Part shown: piece by piece, positions 20,335 through 30,043 of the stretch
Position numbering within the stretch: the first letter of the stretch is position 1
How the letters are laid out: every line of letters starts with the position of its first letter
NCBI RefSeq assembly: GCF_000143415.4
Contig: NW_003314266.1
Span: 2,300,827-2,364,826 of the forward strand
Length of the DNA stretch: 64,000 nucleotides
From: Selaginella moellendorffii
Taxonomy: Eukaryota > Streptophyta > Lycopodiopsida > Selaginellales > Selaginellaceae
Direction of reading: 5' to 3'
The notes under the pieces: generated by a model
The model's input: the letters and a program-made list of their open reading frames with translations, nothing else
Database searches by the model: none
What the model was told of the DNA's origin: nothing
Program-made: the position numbers and the translations under genes

Positions 20335-20910
20335 GTTGCAGGTTGCATGCAATAGCGCTTGGTTTGTTTAATTGTAGTGTCATTGAATAATCTAATTGAT
20401 CAATAATTATAAACATATTTAAATAAAAATTAATATTATTGCCATTAGATGGTAGAATAAATAATTTGCTGTGCATCTCTTGGTTTCTTTAATAGTAGTG
20501 TTATTTCTATTTACTACTCTAGTTGATCAAATAGAAGTTTATAATTATAGACATGTTTATAATTTATAAACATAAAATTAATCTTATTTAATATTAACCA
20601 TTAGATGGCAGAATAAAGTAGAATATACTAGGAAGTGTTTTAAATATTTTATAAATTATAAACATATTTATAAATTGTATATATAGGATTAATCTAAATG
20701 AATAACAACCGTTTAGAATATCCAAGCATATTTTAAGTATATTCACTACCACCCCCATAAGTTTGCTTAAAAAAATAAAAAATATTATACTAGAAAGTGT
20801 TTAGGAATGAAGATAAGATTAATCTAAATGAATAACAACAGTTAAATGGTAAAATATCCTAGAATATCCAAATATATTCTAGGTATATCCACTACCATCC
20901 CTAGAGAATA
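20335..20910. repeat. AT-rich degenerate tandem repeats
   Basis: Units of about 130 bp recur: GCTTGGTTTGTTTAAT...CCATTAGATGG at ~20355-20455, then TCTTGGTTTCTTTAAT...CCATTAGATGG at ~20475-20610. A second pair of blocks, GATTAATCTAAATGAATAAC plus CACTACCA, occurs at ~20690 and ~20817. No coding potential is seen. Confidence 0.6.
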
Positions 20911-21570
20911 ATATTTTCCAACTTCTAAATTATTGAGCCTCTCAATCACACACTCTCTTTTATTTCTCTTTCTTTGCAAAATTCTCACTCCATATAGAAA
21001 GGAATTCAAATTAGAATTTTTCTCAATCATAGAATATAGCTTCTAGTCAAGTTCTTGCATTTCCTTTTTCCATGGGGATTGTTATGATGTTTTCTAAAGT
21101 CTTAAGTATAACAAATTCAAAGATAAGCATCATAAGATTTTTAATTGATTGGAAAAGGGCTGCATTATTATTTATGACCCTTTCTTTCTATAATTAAACC
21201 TTCATAAATCATCTTTTGAATCATTCTCTTTAATTGTGAGTAAAACCATTAACAGATATGTGGAATAGTGTTATTTCAATATGAGAGCTGCTAACTAGGT
21301 TTTCCAGAATTTAGCAATTATCAACCATATTCTCATAGTCAATTTAATAGTTGCCAATGGCCAAAGTGGGCAAGCCACAACTCATTAAGAGGTGGTCAAT
21401 ATAGCTACATTGTGGGCAAAAGCTAGTCTTCCTCCATGTCTAGTCTCTACCCATGCAAAAAGCTGTTGCTTGGCATACATCTTGGAAAATATGCTATTCA
21501 CCATAATACATTTGTAGTTGGTTGGCAGCTAAGGATCACCAACTTTATGGAGCATCACAACATGGTTGAG
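20911..21570. other. AT-rich intergenic DNA
   Basis: I see no gene, RNA or clear repeat here. It ends at the left boundary of the next retroelement. Confidence 0.5.
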
Positions 21571-21768
21571 TGTTAGGTGCTAGCTTTGACCACGTGGTTA
21601 ATGTCAGTCAAAAAGAGGCTCAAGGGTATAGAGTCAAGAATTTAACCTACCTATTGTAATAGAGCTTTTGAGGTAGCTCGGGGGTGGTTGGGTGGTGAGG
21701 AACTTTAGAGAAGGCATAGTATAATTTAGGAAGACTAAATCTTTGTCTTTTTGTGCCAGATCATAACA
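21571..21768 (+). repeat. putative 5' LTR of truncated Gypsy-like element
   Basis: 198 bp with TGTTA/TAACA inverted termini directly before the primer-site-like sequence. There is no second copy in the window to confirm it. Confidence 0.55.
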
Positions 21769-23560
21769 TTAGTATTAGAGAGGTTGGTTGCAATAGCTAA
21801 CCAAGTTGAACACTAGAATTCTATTGCTAATGATAGTGCCGATGGAGGTACGAAGGTTTGAACCATTCAAAATATTGTTCATAAGCTGTAAACCCTTAAT
21901 CAAAATTAGTAAAAGATGTAAAATGAGATGTATGACATGATGGATACCATGCATGAGCGTGTTAAGACACTCAAGGCTAAACGTGGTGGTGCTCTAAATA
22001 AGCTTTCCTTGGTAGATCGACTCAATATATTAACCTTTTCCGGTGATGGTGGTGTGGATGAGTGGTTTGCTTGGCTAGCAAATGTGAAGAAGTTCTTGGC
22101 TATTAAAGGAACTTAAGATGCAAAGGCTTTAGTGGCTATTTTAATGGTTTTGTGGGTCTTTGGTGGTGGAATTAGCTTAAGGAGTCTCGTGTTGTGGATA
22201 AAAAACCATTAGTGTCTACCATGGATGGGTTTGAAGTTGCTTTTTCGTTTACGTTTTGCCCCTCACTATGATGTGGAGAATGCTTATACAGAACTTTTAC
22301 ATTTTCAACAAAGGAAAATGATGCTCGGGGACTATATTGAGAAGTTTACTCCCTTGATTAAAAGTGTTTTAACGAAGGATTTAGATAAGAACAAATCCTA
22401 CTTCATTGATGGCCTTCATAGTGAGAGTATGCGGCAACACTTGTGTCATTCTCAGCCTACAAAGAGTTTGGAAGAGCTCTTTGATGTGGCTCGTCAACTT
22501 AACAATGAATCTCGCAAGTGTTTGAGAAGTCCTTTTGTCGAGAGTCATCGCGATGATCACTGTGGACACAAGGATGGGAACAAGCATCACAAGTTAAAGT
22601 CAGTGATGGCTACTTTAGATGCAAAGGGGTCAAAGAAGCAGAAGTTTTTTGTGAAGAATTAGAAATAAAGTTGTCATCATTGTAGCAAGTTCAAACATTA
22701 TAAAGCTGATTATCCACAGTTGAAGAACAAGCAGTAAGGCACAGTTGAGTTAATGAGCAATAATCGAAAACTTCTTCCTCCGACCGAAATGGTTTCTCAC
22801 ACTGAAAAGTTTGCAACTTTTTAGCTTCTAACTTACTATCAGTAAAAGATTGACTATTCTTTTTGTGTGGAACAAAATGAAGCTCGAGAATCAGTTTTAA
22901 TGCTGAAGGGCGTGTTTTGTGGTGGTCCAATGTAAATTTTATTAGATAGTGGGAGCAATGACAACTTTACTTTTGCAAAATTTGTTGCGAAGTATAGTTT
23001 GGTGACACGAGGAGTTCTTTTATATATGGTGGAAGGTGCAACTACCTTTACTCAGCATTTAGATACTTGTGTAGAGGGGTTGGAAGTGTTGGTTGGCAAA
23101 ACCACAATTGTGAAGACTTTTTATTTCGTAAATATTTATCGTGTGGATCTCATTCTTGGGATGCCATGGTTAGTGAAAGTGGATCCGGAGATAAAGTGAA
23201 ATATTAAGTGTATCTTGTTAGAGTATAGTGGCATTAAAAATGTATGGTTTAAAGAGGAAATTCAACCTTTAGTTGTTATGCTCTCCACTACATCTTTAAA
23301 GTAGATTTATTGTAATGGAAAAACACTTTCGAGTTATTTATTGTTTGTTCATGACTTAGGAGAAGTAGTAATACAAGATGTACTTGACGAGTTTACAAGT
23401 AGATCTTTGAGAAATTATGCATATGTAATGGTTGAAATGCTTCGTACAAATGGATTAAGAACAATTAACACCATCTACAATCCACTGATGCTTCCTCTTG
23501 TTGTTTTTCCAGATCAAATCCTGGCTCATTCATGCAAAAATCTTAATTATTTTCTATAAT
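21571..23560 (+). mobile_element. truncated Gypsy-like LTR retrotransposon
   Basis: A putative 5' LTR (21571-21768, TGTTA...TAACA) is followed by TTAGTATTAGAGAG, a mutated form of the initiator-tRNA primer site. Gag follows (FSGDGGVDEWFAWLANVKKF at ~22035, and LLFRLRFAPHYD, LGDYIEKFTPLIKS at 22225-22660). A damaged zinc knuckle (CHHCSKFKHYKADY) is at ~22675, and a retropepsin-like part (ILLDSGSNDNFTF at ~22935, DLILGMPWL at ~23147) comes next. Homology fades near a VFPDQ block at ~23505 just before RT would begin. There are many stops. No 3' LTR was found before the receptor-kinase gene. Confidence 0.75.
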
Positions 23561-23891
23561 ACTAATGTAATGGGATTTTAGTAGCATTAGATTGGTTTTA
23601 ATATAAACTATTTGCTTCTATATATAAATTAAAATTATTGAGCTAATTAATACACACATTTCTATATTCTATTTCCATATTCAATGCACTCACAATATGT
23701 TATTAAATATCTTAATTATTTAATTTGTTTGATGTTGTAATTTAGTTTATCTGGTTGTAGTTCATCCATTCCCTTTCAGTATGGGTGGCTTGTGAAGACA
23801 GGTATATGTTAAACAGTTTAAAGCTAAAGAAATTACCAGAAGCATTTTATGATTCATAGGCTCAAATCCTATTCTATTTAAGAAGCTTGCT
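23561..23891. other. AT-rich spacer, 3' of receptor-kinase gene
   Basis: Low-complexity AT-rich DNA without recognised features. It probably includes the 3' UTR of the minus-strand receptor gene. Confidence 0.5.
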
Positions 23892-26800
23892 CTAAACTTC
23901 CATCATTTGCACCAACCTCGGCAAACTTTGCCTGGCATTTTCCAGAAGCTTGACAACTTGCGCCATTGCAGGTCTCTCGGCCGGCGATGGCTTTGTGCAG
24001 CACAGCGCGATCTTCACCACACGCATCATCTCCGCATCCACCAGAGGAGAGTGTCCCGCCGTGCTCACGTCCAGAATCTGGTCTCCAGCCTGCCAACCTT
24101 TCTCGACAATGCAGCGTTCGATCCAATCCGCGATTCTGCCGCCACTTTTGTTCTTGCTGGCTTGCTTCCCAGTGAGGAGCTCTAGAACAGTGATCCCAAA
24201 TGCGTAGACGTCCGTCTTCTCGGTCAAGATCTTACTATGGCTCAGTTCTGCAAGTGACGAAATAAACATTTTAGTCCGAGAACGAAAAGAACTCTGGCAG
24301 TTCTTTGTTACCTGGAGCTAAGTAGCAGCAGTGGCCTTCCAAGGTTGCAAATTCCACAAGAAGCTTTGGCCTTGAGCTGACGTCGAGGAACACCGAGTGA
24401 GGCGAGAGGCTCCCGTGGAGGATCCGCTCCGGCCTGCTGTGAAGAAATGCGAGCCCCCTCGCTGTTCCAAGGCAAATGTCATACCTCTCGTTCCATCCCA
24501 GAGCGCCAGCGTCTGGTTTCTCCCCGGGGAAGAGAACCGAAGCAAGGCTACCTTGCGGCAAATGCTGGAAGAGAACCATAGCCGACTCCTTCCCCGTGCA
24601 AATCCCCAGAACCTTTGCCACATTCTCGTGCCGGAGCCTCGACACCGCTTCCATCCGCCGCATCAGCTCGGAGTCCGAGCCCAGACCACTGCTCCTGAGA
24701 AACCTCTTCACGCTGAAAACGTTGCCACCTTGATCGCTGGCCGCGAAGACGTCAGACGATGAAGAACTGGAGCTCGAAACTATCTCTTCGCCGTTCAATC
24801 GCAGCTTGTGGAACAGAACCAGATGCCAAGCCTTGAGATCTTCCTCGAGCTGGGGACGTACGTGACGCCTCCGGCGATTGAGAAAGAGGAGGACGAGGTA
24901 TGCCAGCGCGGCCGCCACGCACAGGCACAGACCAACACCAAGGATCCAGCTCAGCGCGTACGTGGCACTCGTTAGCGACCGACAAGTCGGCAAGCCGAGC
25001 TGACGTGTCGTACTGCATAGCTCGTTTCCCGCCAGGCTGCTCGAGTTGACGATGGCCGAGAGAGCTCCGGAGGAAGGAAACGCTCCAGAGAGCCTGTTCT
25101 CGGAGATGTTGAGGAACTCCAGCGATTGCATCGATGCCAGCGTCGCAGGGATCCCGCCCTCCAAGAGATTTCTCGAGAGATCCAGCGTGCTCAGCGTGGA
25201 GATATGTCCGAGCGAAGCCGGGATGAATCCAGTGAACATGTTTTCGCTGAGATCGATGGACACAAGCCTGGAGCAATGCCCGATCTGCGATGGGATCCCG
25301 CCGGAGAGATGGTTGCCGCTGAGATCCAGCTCGGTGAGGAGCTGGGCTTCGCCGATCGTGGCCGGGATCTCTCCACGGAACTCGTTGGCGCCGAGCTGGA
25401 GCTCCACCAGCGCTGGAAGCTGGAAGATCGAGGCGGGGATCTCTCCCTCGATCGAGTTCTGCTGGAGCGAGAGGATTTGCAGCGATGGGCAGCTCCAATT
25501 CAGCCCGGCAATGCTCCCGGACAAGCGATTGTTGGACATGTCGAGGAAGTAGAGCTCCTCTAGCAGCGCTAGCGATCCGGGAACGTTCCCAGTGAGGCGG
25601 TTGTTCTGGATCCTGACCCTCTTGAGGCTGGCACAGCGCGCGATACCGTCGGGGATCGGCCCCTCAAACGCATTGTCGAAGAGGATGAGCTTGAAGAGGC
25701 CGCCATTGGCACAGAGCGCCGGAGGGATCAAGCCCGAGAGCGCATTGGTGGACAGGTCCACAGCCGTTAGATTCGAGGCGGTGCCCAGCCGCGGATCAAC
25801 AGTCCCGGATAGCCCATTCCTCCACAGCGCTAGGGTGCGCAGCCTGGGCATGGCGGAGAAACTCACCGGCACTGGCCCCGAGAGGTTGTTCTGGAAGAGA
25901 TTGACGATCTCCAGCGTTGGAATGTCGGCCAGCGATCCCGGGATGGCGCCGGAGAGCGTGTTGTTGCTGAGATCCAGCGAGATGAGGCGGCGGAGGCGGC
26001 CGAGCGACGCCGGGATCTCGCCCGAGAGGCGATTCGTGTAGAGGAAGAGGTACTCGAGCCTGGAGAGATTGGCGATGGAATCCCCTGGAATCGGCCCCGA
26101 GAGATCGTTGAAGACGAGATCGAGGTGGAGCAGCGAGTCGCGCAGCGATCCAATGCCGCGCGGGATGGATCCATTGAGCTGATTGTAGCCGAGATAGATC
26201 CATTCCAGGCGCTGGAGCTTGGAGATCTCCTCCGGGATGGAGCCGACGAGGGAATTGCCCGCTAGGGTAAGGTAGCGCAGCGAGGAGAGATTAAAGAGCT
26301 CCGCGGGAATCGAACCCTCGAGGTAGTTCCCGCCAAGATCAAGATGCTCTAGCCGCGGGGAATATCCCACCTCCCGGGGGATCGTTCCCGTGAGGGAATT
26401 TATCCAGAAATCGACGGTCTCCAGCTGCGTGAGCCCCGTGAAGAGGACGGCTGGGATCTTCTCCGAGAGCGCATTGTCACTGAGGTTGAGGTGCTTGAGC
26501 GACGAGCATTGCGCGAGCGATGGCGGGATTGGGCCCGTGAAATTGTTGTGGGCGAGATTGAGGCTCTGGAGAGCGCCCAGCGATCCAATCTCCGGGGAGA
26601 TTGTGCCCGAGAGATTGCTGCTGCTGAGGTCGATGGCGATGATCACGCTGGTGCCGGGCGACGTCGAGGAAGAGTTGCTGCGATCTTGGGCTTTTCTCCG
26701 CGGGTCGCAAGTGATCCCCAGCCAAGAGCAGGGCGCTGCGGATGCCTGGGAGGACTCGATCTTCCAGCTCTCGAGCTTGTTGAGCGGGTCGAGGATGTAG

Positions 26801-26922
26801 CTCTTGATCCGGAGCAGCGTATCCACGTCTGGATTCGCCGCCGCCGCCGCCGCGGAGAATTGGACGAGAATCACGAGAGCAATGCCGGCAAGAACCATCG
26901 CTCTACTCTTTCGAAACTCCAT
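23892..26922 (-). CDS. LRR receptor-like pseudokinase (SKM1-like)
   Basis: Plasma-membrane receptor with a signal peptide (VLAGIALVILVQFSAAAA), an LRR N-cap with PCSWLGITCD, and about 20 plant-type LRRs (consensus LxGxIPxxLGxLxxL) ending in NISENRLSGAFPSSG. A transmembrane segment (SWILGVGLCLCVAAALAYLV) and a cytoplasmic kinase-like domain follow. The two exons are 26922-24312 and 24247-23892, split by a 64-nt intron. The lysine of subdomain II is present (FSVKRFL). The catalytic loop is HGSLSPHSVFLD instead of HRDLK...N, and the DFG is replaced by LLVEFATLEG, so phosphotransfer is unlikely. APE-like and late subdomains remain (YLAPELSHSK, DVYAFGITVLELLTGK, PAERPAMAQVV). The layout recalls Arabidopsis SKM1 (At2g25790) and similar inactive RLKs. 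I chose the MEFRKSRAM start (26922) over an ATG-less upstream extension. Confidence 0.9.
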
Positions 26923-29100
26923 CCTTTCCTCGAGAATGCAGGGAAGAAGAACCAACTGTAGAAGAGAAGCTTGTCAATCCATGAGAAAAAAACGCTTTTT
27001 TTCCCTTTTTTTTCTACGTACTCCTTTTTCTTTGCGATTGTACGAGGAACACGAGATCTCGCGCTGCTTCTCCTGGCCAAGACAGAGGAAGATACGCTCC
27101 CTTCGTAGCGAGCGTATAAAAGAAAAGCTCCAAACCCCTGGCTCTTCGTAGTTCTTTGCGAAGTTCTCTCTCTTTTTGTGGGTGGTCTGTCTGCGTGGAG
27201 CTCGATCCAGGCTGTTGCACGAAGGGCAAGAGAGATGGAGGAAAAAAATGAGGGAAAAAGACCCGAAAAAAGAAGAAGAAATCGATGAGAGCAATAGCAA
27301 AAGGACGAGCGATTCCAGGACGAGATGTTGGTTCAATTCAAGAGGAAGCAAACGATAGCGAAAACGAAAGGAAACTGGGTGTTTTGATGCTGGCTGGCGC
27401 TCTCCAAATTATTTCCGAGATGGAGGAGGGGAATTGACAAGTGCCCAACTCGACGCGTTTCCGGGCATTTGTTTTGCGCTGTGCTGTGCTGGGATGGATG
27501 GGATGGATGCCTCAAAACCTGCAACACAAGAACACAATCGAGAAAGTCCTACACGGGACAAGGCTATAAATCGCGCTTGGATTTGGCAGAGGATCGAGCA
27601 AAAAGCCCGGCAGCGGAGATCGAATCGGATCTCGCGGTTCCCGCTGCCGATGCAGGAAACGAGGACGTGAGATTGCTCAGAGAGCGCAGCGGAGAAATGG
27701 GTTGCAGAAGTTTCCAGCAAATTATCGAGCCCACAAGGAGGAAATCGCTGGATCTTGTGGCTTGCAGCAGATGCCGCAGAGGGGCAAATGCTTTATAGCG
27801 TTGGACCTTTGTGGGCGTGGTGCTGGTCGGCGTGGCCCACGAAACATGAATGCGTTGGATTTGAAAACACCGATTCCTGTTTGTATGAGCTCAGCGAAAA
27901 AGAGGAAAGCGAGAAAAGGAAAAGCTTTGGACGCAAATGGAATTGATTGCTCTCTGCAAGGCTAGCTCGACCGCTCTCACTCTCACTATTGCGCAGGGAC
28001 CCCCTTGCTCTGATCATCACAATTTTGACCTGCTAGAGCGATGGAGATCAAGAGAGAAGCCAGACAATGGAAGCGATAAAGCAATGATGGGGATGACTCT
28101 CTTCTGCGATGCGCTCACAGAGCTCGAAAAAGAGCCAAGCGAGAGAGAGTGGAAAAAGCTATGATTCTTTTGAGACACGAAGATGCGGTGGAGGGGATGG
28201 ATTTCTCAAAGGCTGCGCCGCTTGCTGCCGCTACGCAGTCGCACTCGCCGCTGCAGAGATTTTTGGAAAGAAAAAAAAAAAAAAAAGAAGAGGAGACCAA
28301 AACTATTGCCCGCATTCCGGAGAAATGCTCCGCTCCACTCATCTGGGTGATCCTGTGTGACCAATCATGATGATCCGGTCCAGTGGAACTTTCGCAGCCC
28401 AGAGAACTCGATCGAGAGAAAGAGATCGATCCAAAAACTCCGTTTGAAAGGCACACCACACTTGACAAAACCGATGGGAAACGATTCGCAGGAATATTCG
28501 CACGTCGGGTGGGCAAATCTGGGCCGCTGGAATTCGAACCAGGCGCGCCGTAGATAACGGTCCCAGCTGTCACGGCGGCGGGGCCGTACTGACCACACAC
28601 TTGGGCGATAGGGCTCGCATCCGACGGTGGGCGTTGTCCCGGGGTGGAAAAAAGTCACCTCGGTAAAGAATCTACACTGACAGTACTGTGGTAAAAACTT
28701 CACATCGGTCATGTTATTTCGATGGCGACTAGTGGCGCGTTAAAACAAAATGCGTGCTGATAATGATAATAATGGTCGCCGCTACTTGTGGTTTTTTTTT
28801 TGGCCTGGCAGGAATCGAGCGTGCGACACCTGGCAGGCGGCTACAGAGCACAGGGTTCGAACATGGGACCGGATTATAAAGCGGCGACTTTCCGCCATTT
28901 TGACCTCGAGACCAAAAATCTAGAAATGCCGTCAAGCAACGGAAGAAGAGGCAAATTATCTTTTCTTGTCATACATATCGCGACGAAAGTCACGGGCATC
29001 TAGAAGGTCAATCCAAGAGATCTTTTCTCTTTTGGAGTGGCATAGCGATAAGAACAAACCAACGAACAACGCTCGGAGCGAAAATGTATTAAAGTGACCA
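26923..29100. other. intergenic region upstream of receptor kinase
   Basis: The minus strand next to the receptor start is pyrimidine-rich with a probable leader. A TATA-like TATAAAT lies at ~27565. Short open frames on both strands (27.2-28.6 kb) are low-complexity or antisense-like and I credit none. Homopurine runs (for example A at 28268-28285) and two tRNA-B-box-like TTCGAA sites (28535, 28856) occur without a foldable tRNA. Confidence 0.45.
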
Positions 29101-29169
29101 GTCAACGCAATTGACGAACCCTAGTAAACGAAATTGACTGGACTAAATCCTAGTCAGCGTCGTTGACTA
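29101..29169. promoter_or_regulatory. W-box cluster
   Basis: The WRKY core TTGAC (or GTCAA on the other strand) occurs at 29101, 29111, 29134 and 29163, partly as facing pairs. It lies about 100-170 bp past the 3' end of NDUFA13. Which gene it would serve is unclear. Confidence 0.45.
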
Positions 29170-29273
29170 GAACCAAAATCCACTCCCTCCTACTTATAGT
29201 GAGCTTATTACAGGTGGTGCGAAATAAAAGGACCGAGTCTACATACAAGCTTGGCTTGGATGGATTGATTTGT

Positions 29274-29997
29274 TTACAGTCGCCACTCTCGGTTTTGGAA
29301 GATATCGCTCATCGGGGACATCCATCTCTTGGTGTGATAGACGCTCTCTCCGACCACCCAGCCGGGAACGTTGGCCATGATCCGGGCTTCCTCTTCCAGC
29401 TGCTTCTTACGAGCATTCACATAGCTGCAAGAACCGAAGCTTGGAATTAGAATCGAAGCATAATTGTAGCTCGGCAAATCTTACCTTATGTCCTGCTCGG
29501 CGAGAATGTAGGGTGTGATTGCGAAGCGGCAGGCTTTCTTCTCGAGTTTGCAAAGACTGCGTAGCGAGACAGGAATTTGAGATCAAAACCAGAGAAGAAA
29601 CGAAAAACTAAAGAGGAGAAAACAAGCTAGATTGCAAAGACTGCGTAGCAAGAGAGCAATTTCAGGTCAAAACCAGAGAAGAAACGAGAAACTAAGAGGA
29701 GAAAATTGCAAAAACTGCGTAGCGAGAGATCAAACCCAAGAGGAGAAAAGGAGCTAGAGGAAAGAATGCGGGTAAGGATGCATACCTGCGATATCTGTTG
29801 AATTGCCCGACCTTGTACAGTCCCCAAAACGTCATGAATCCCACCACGGCCATCACGGTGAGGCCGCTGGGGCCTGTGTTAGGGATTCTAGCGCCATACC
29901 TCACGGGCGGGAGCTTGTGTGGGAGCCTGTCCTGGAGAACGGGCAGCTCCTTCACGGAGCTCATGCCCTTCTGGCCGCGCACCACCGTCTCCGCCAT
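29274..29997 (-). CDS. NDUFA13: NADH dehydrogenase 1 alpha subcomplex subunit 13 (GRIM-19)
   Basis: Accessory subunit of mitochondrial complex I (NDUFA13/B16.6, GRIM-19). Exons 29997-29786, 29556-29485 and 29424-29274 give 144 aa, the usual length. Key blocks are [29 protein letters not shown], one transmembrane helix ([19 protein letters not shown]), then the basic QFNRYR, a helical mid part ([13 protein letters not shown]) and the conserved C-terminus [20 protein letters not shown]. All splice phases agree. Intron 1 (229 nt) is far longer than the window's norm because of an internal tandem repeat. The start is only 41 bp from the upstream PPR stop, so the promoter must overlap the end of that gene. 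Confidence 0.95.
29551..29750 (-). repeat. tandem repeat duplicating the intron-1 3' splice site of NDUFA13
   Basis: Three successive units of about 75-85 bp begin (minus strand, right to left) at ~29750, ~29707 and ~29633. Each carries the block CTACGCAG followed by TTTGCA or TTTTGC (AG at ~29715, ~29641 and the true 29557), plus shared TCTTCTCTGGTTTTGA and CTCCTCTTAGTTT blocks in two of them. The unit spans the intron/exon 2 junction. Confidence 0.75.
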
Positions 29998-30017
29998 CGC
30001 GCTTGAACCTCGCCAAG

Positions 30018-30043
30018 AACCCTAAACGAAGAAGAACCCTAAA
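30018..30043 (-). promoter_or_regulatory. two telobox motifs in NDUFA13 leader
   Basis: AACCCTAAA at 30018-30026 and 30035-30043 (TTTAGGGTT on the gene strand). The second overlaps the stop codon of the adjacent PPR gene. Confidence 0.55.

Noticed and set aside
26390-26961. Open frames of 130-156 codons on the plus strand
   Set aside because: Antisense to the regular LRR codons of the receptor gene.
28115-28600. 161-codon minus-strand frame
   Set aside because: Contains a poly-Phe run from a poly-A tract, with no domain and no splice context.
28500-28870. Possible tRNA genes or tRNA-derived SINEs (TTCGAA B-box-like sites at 28535 and 28856)
   Set aside because: No cloverleaf can be folded around either site and the acceptor stems do not pair. 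Only the T-loop motif matches.
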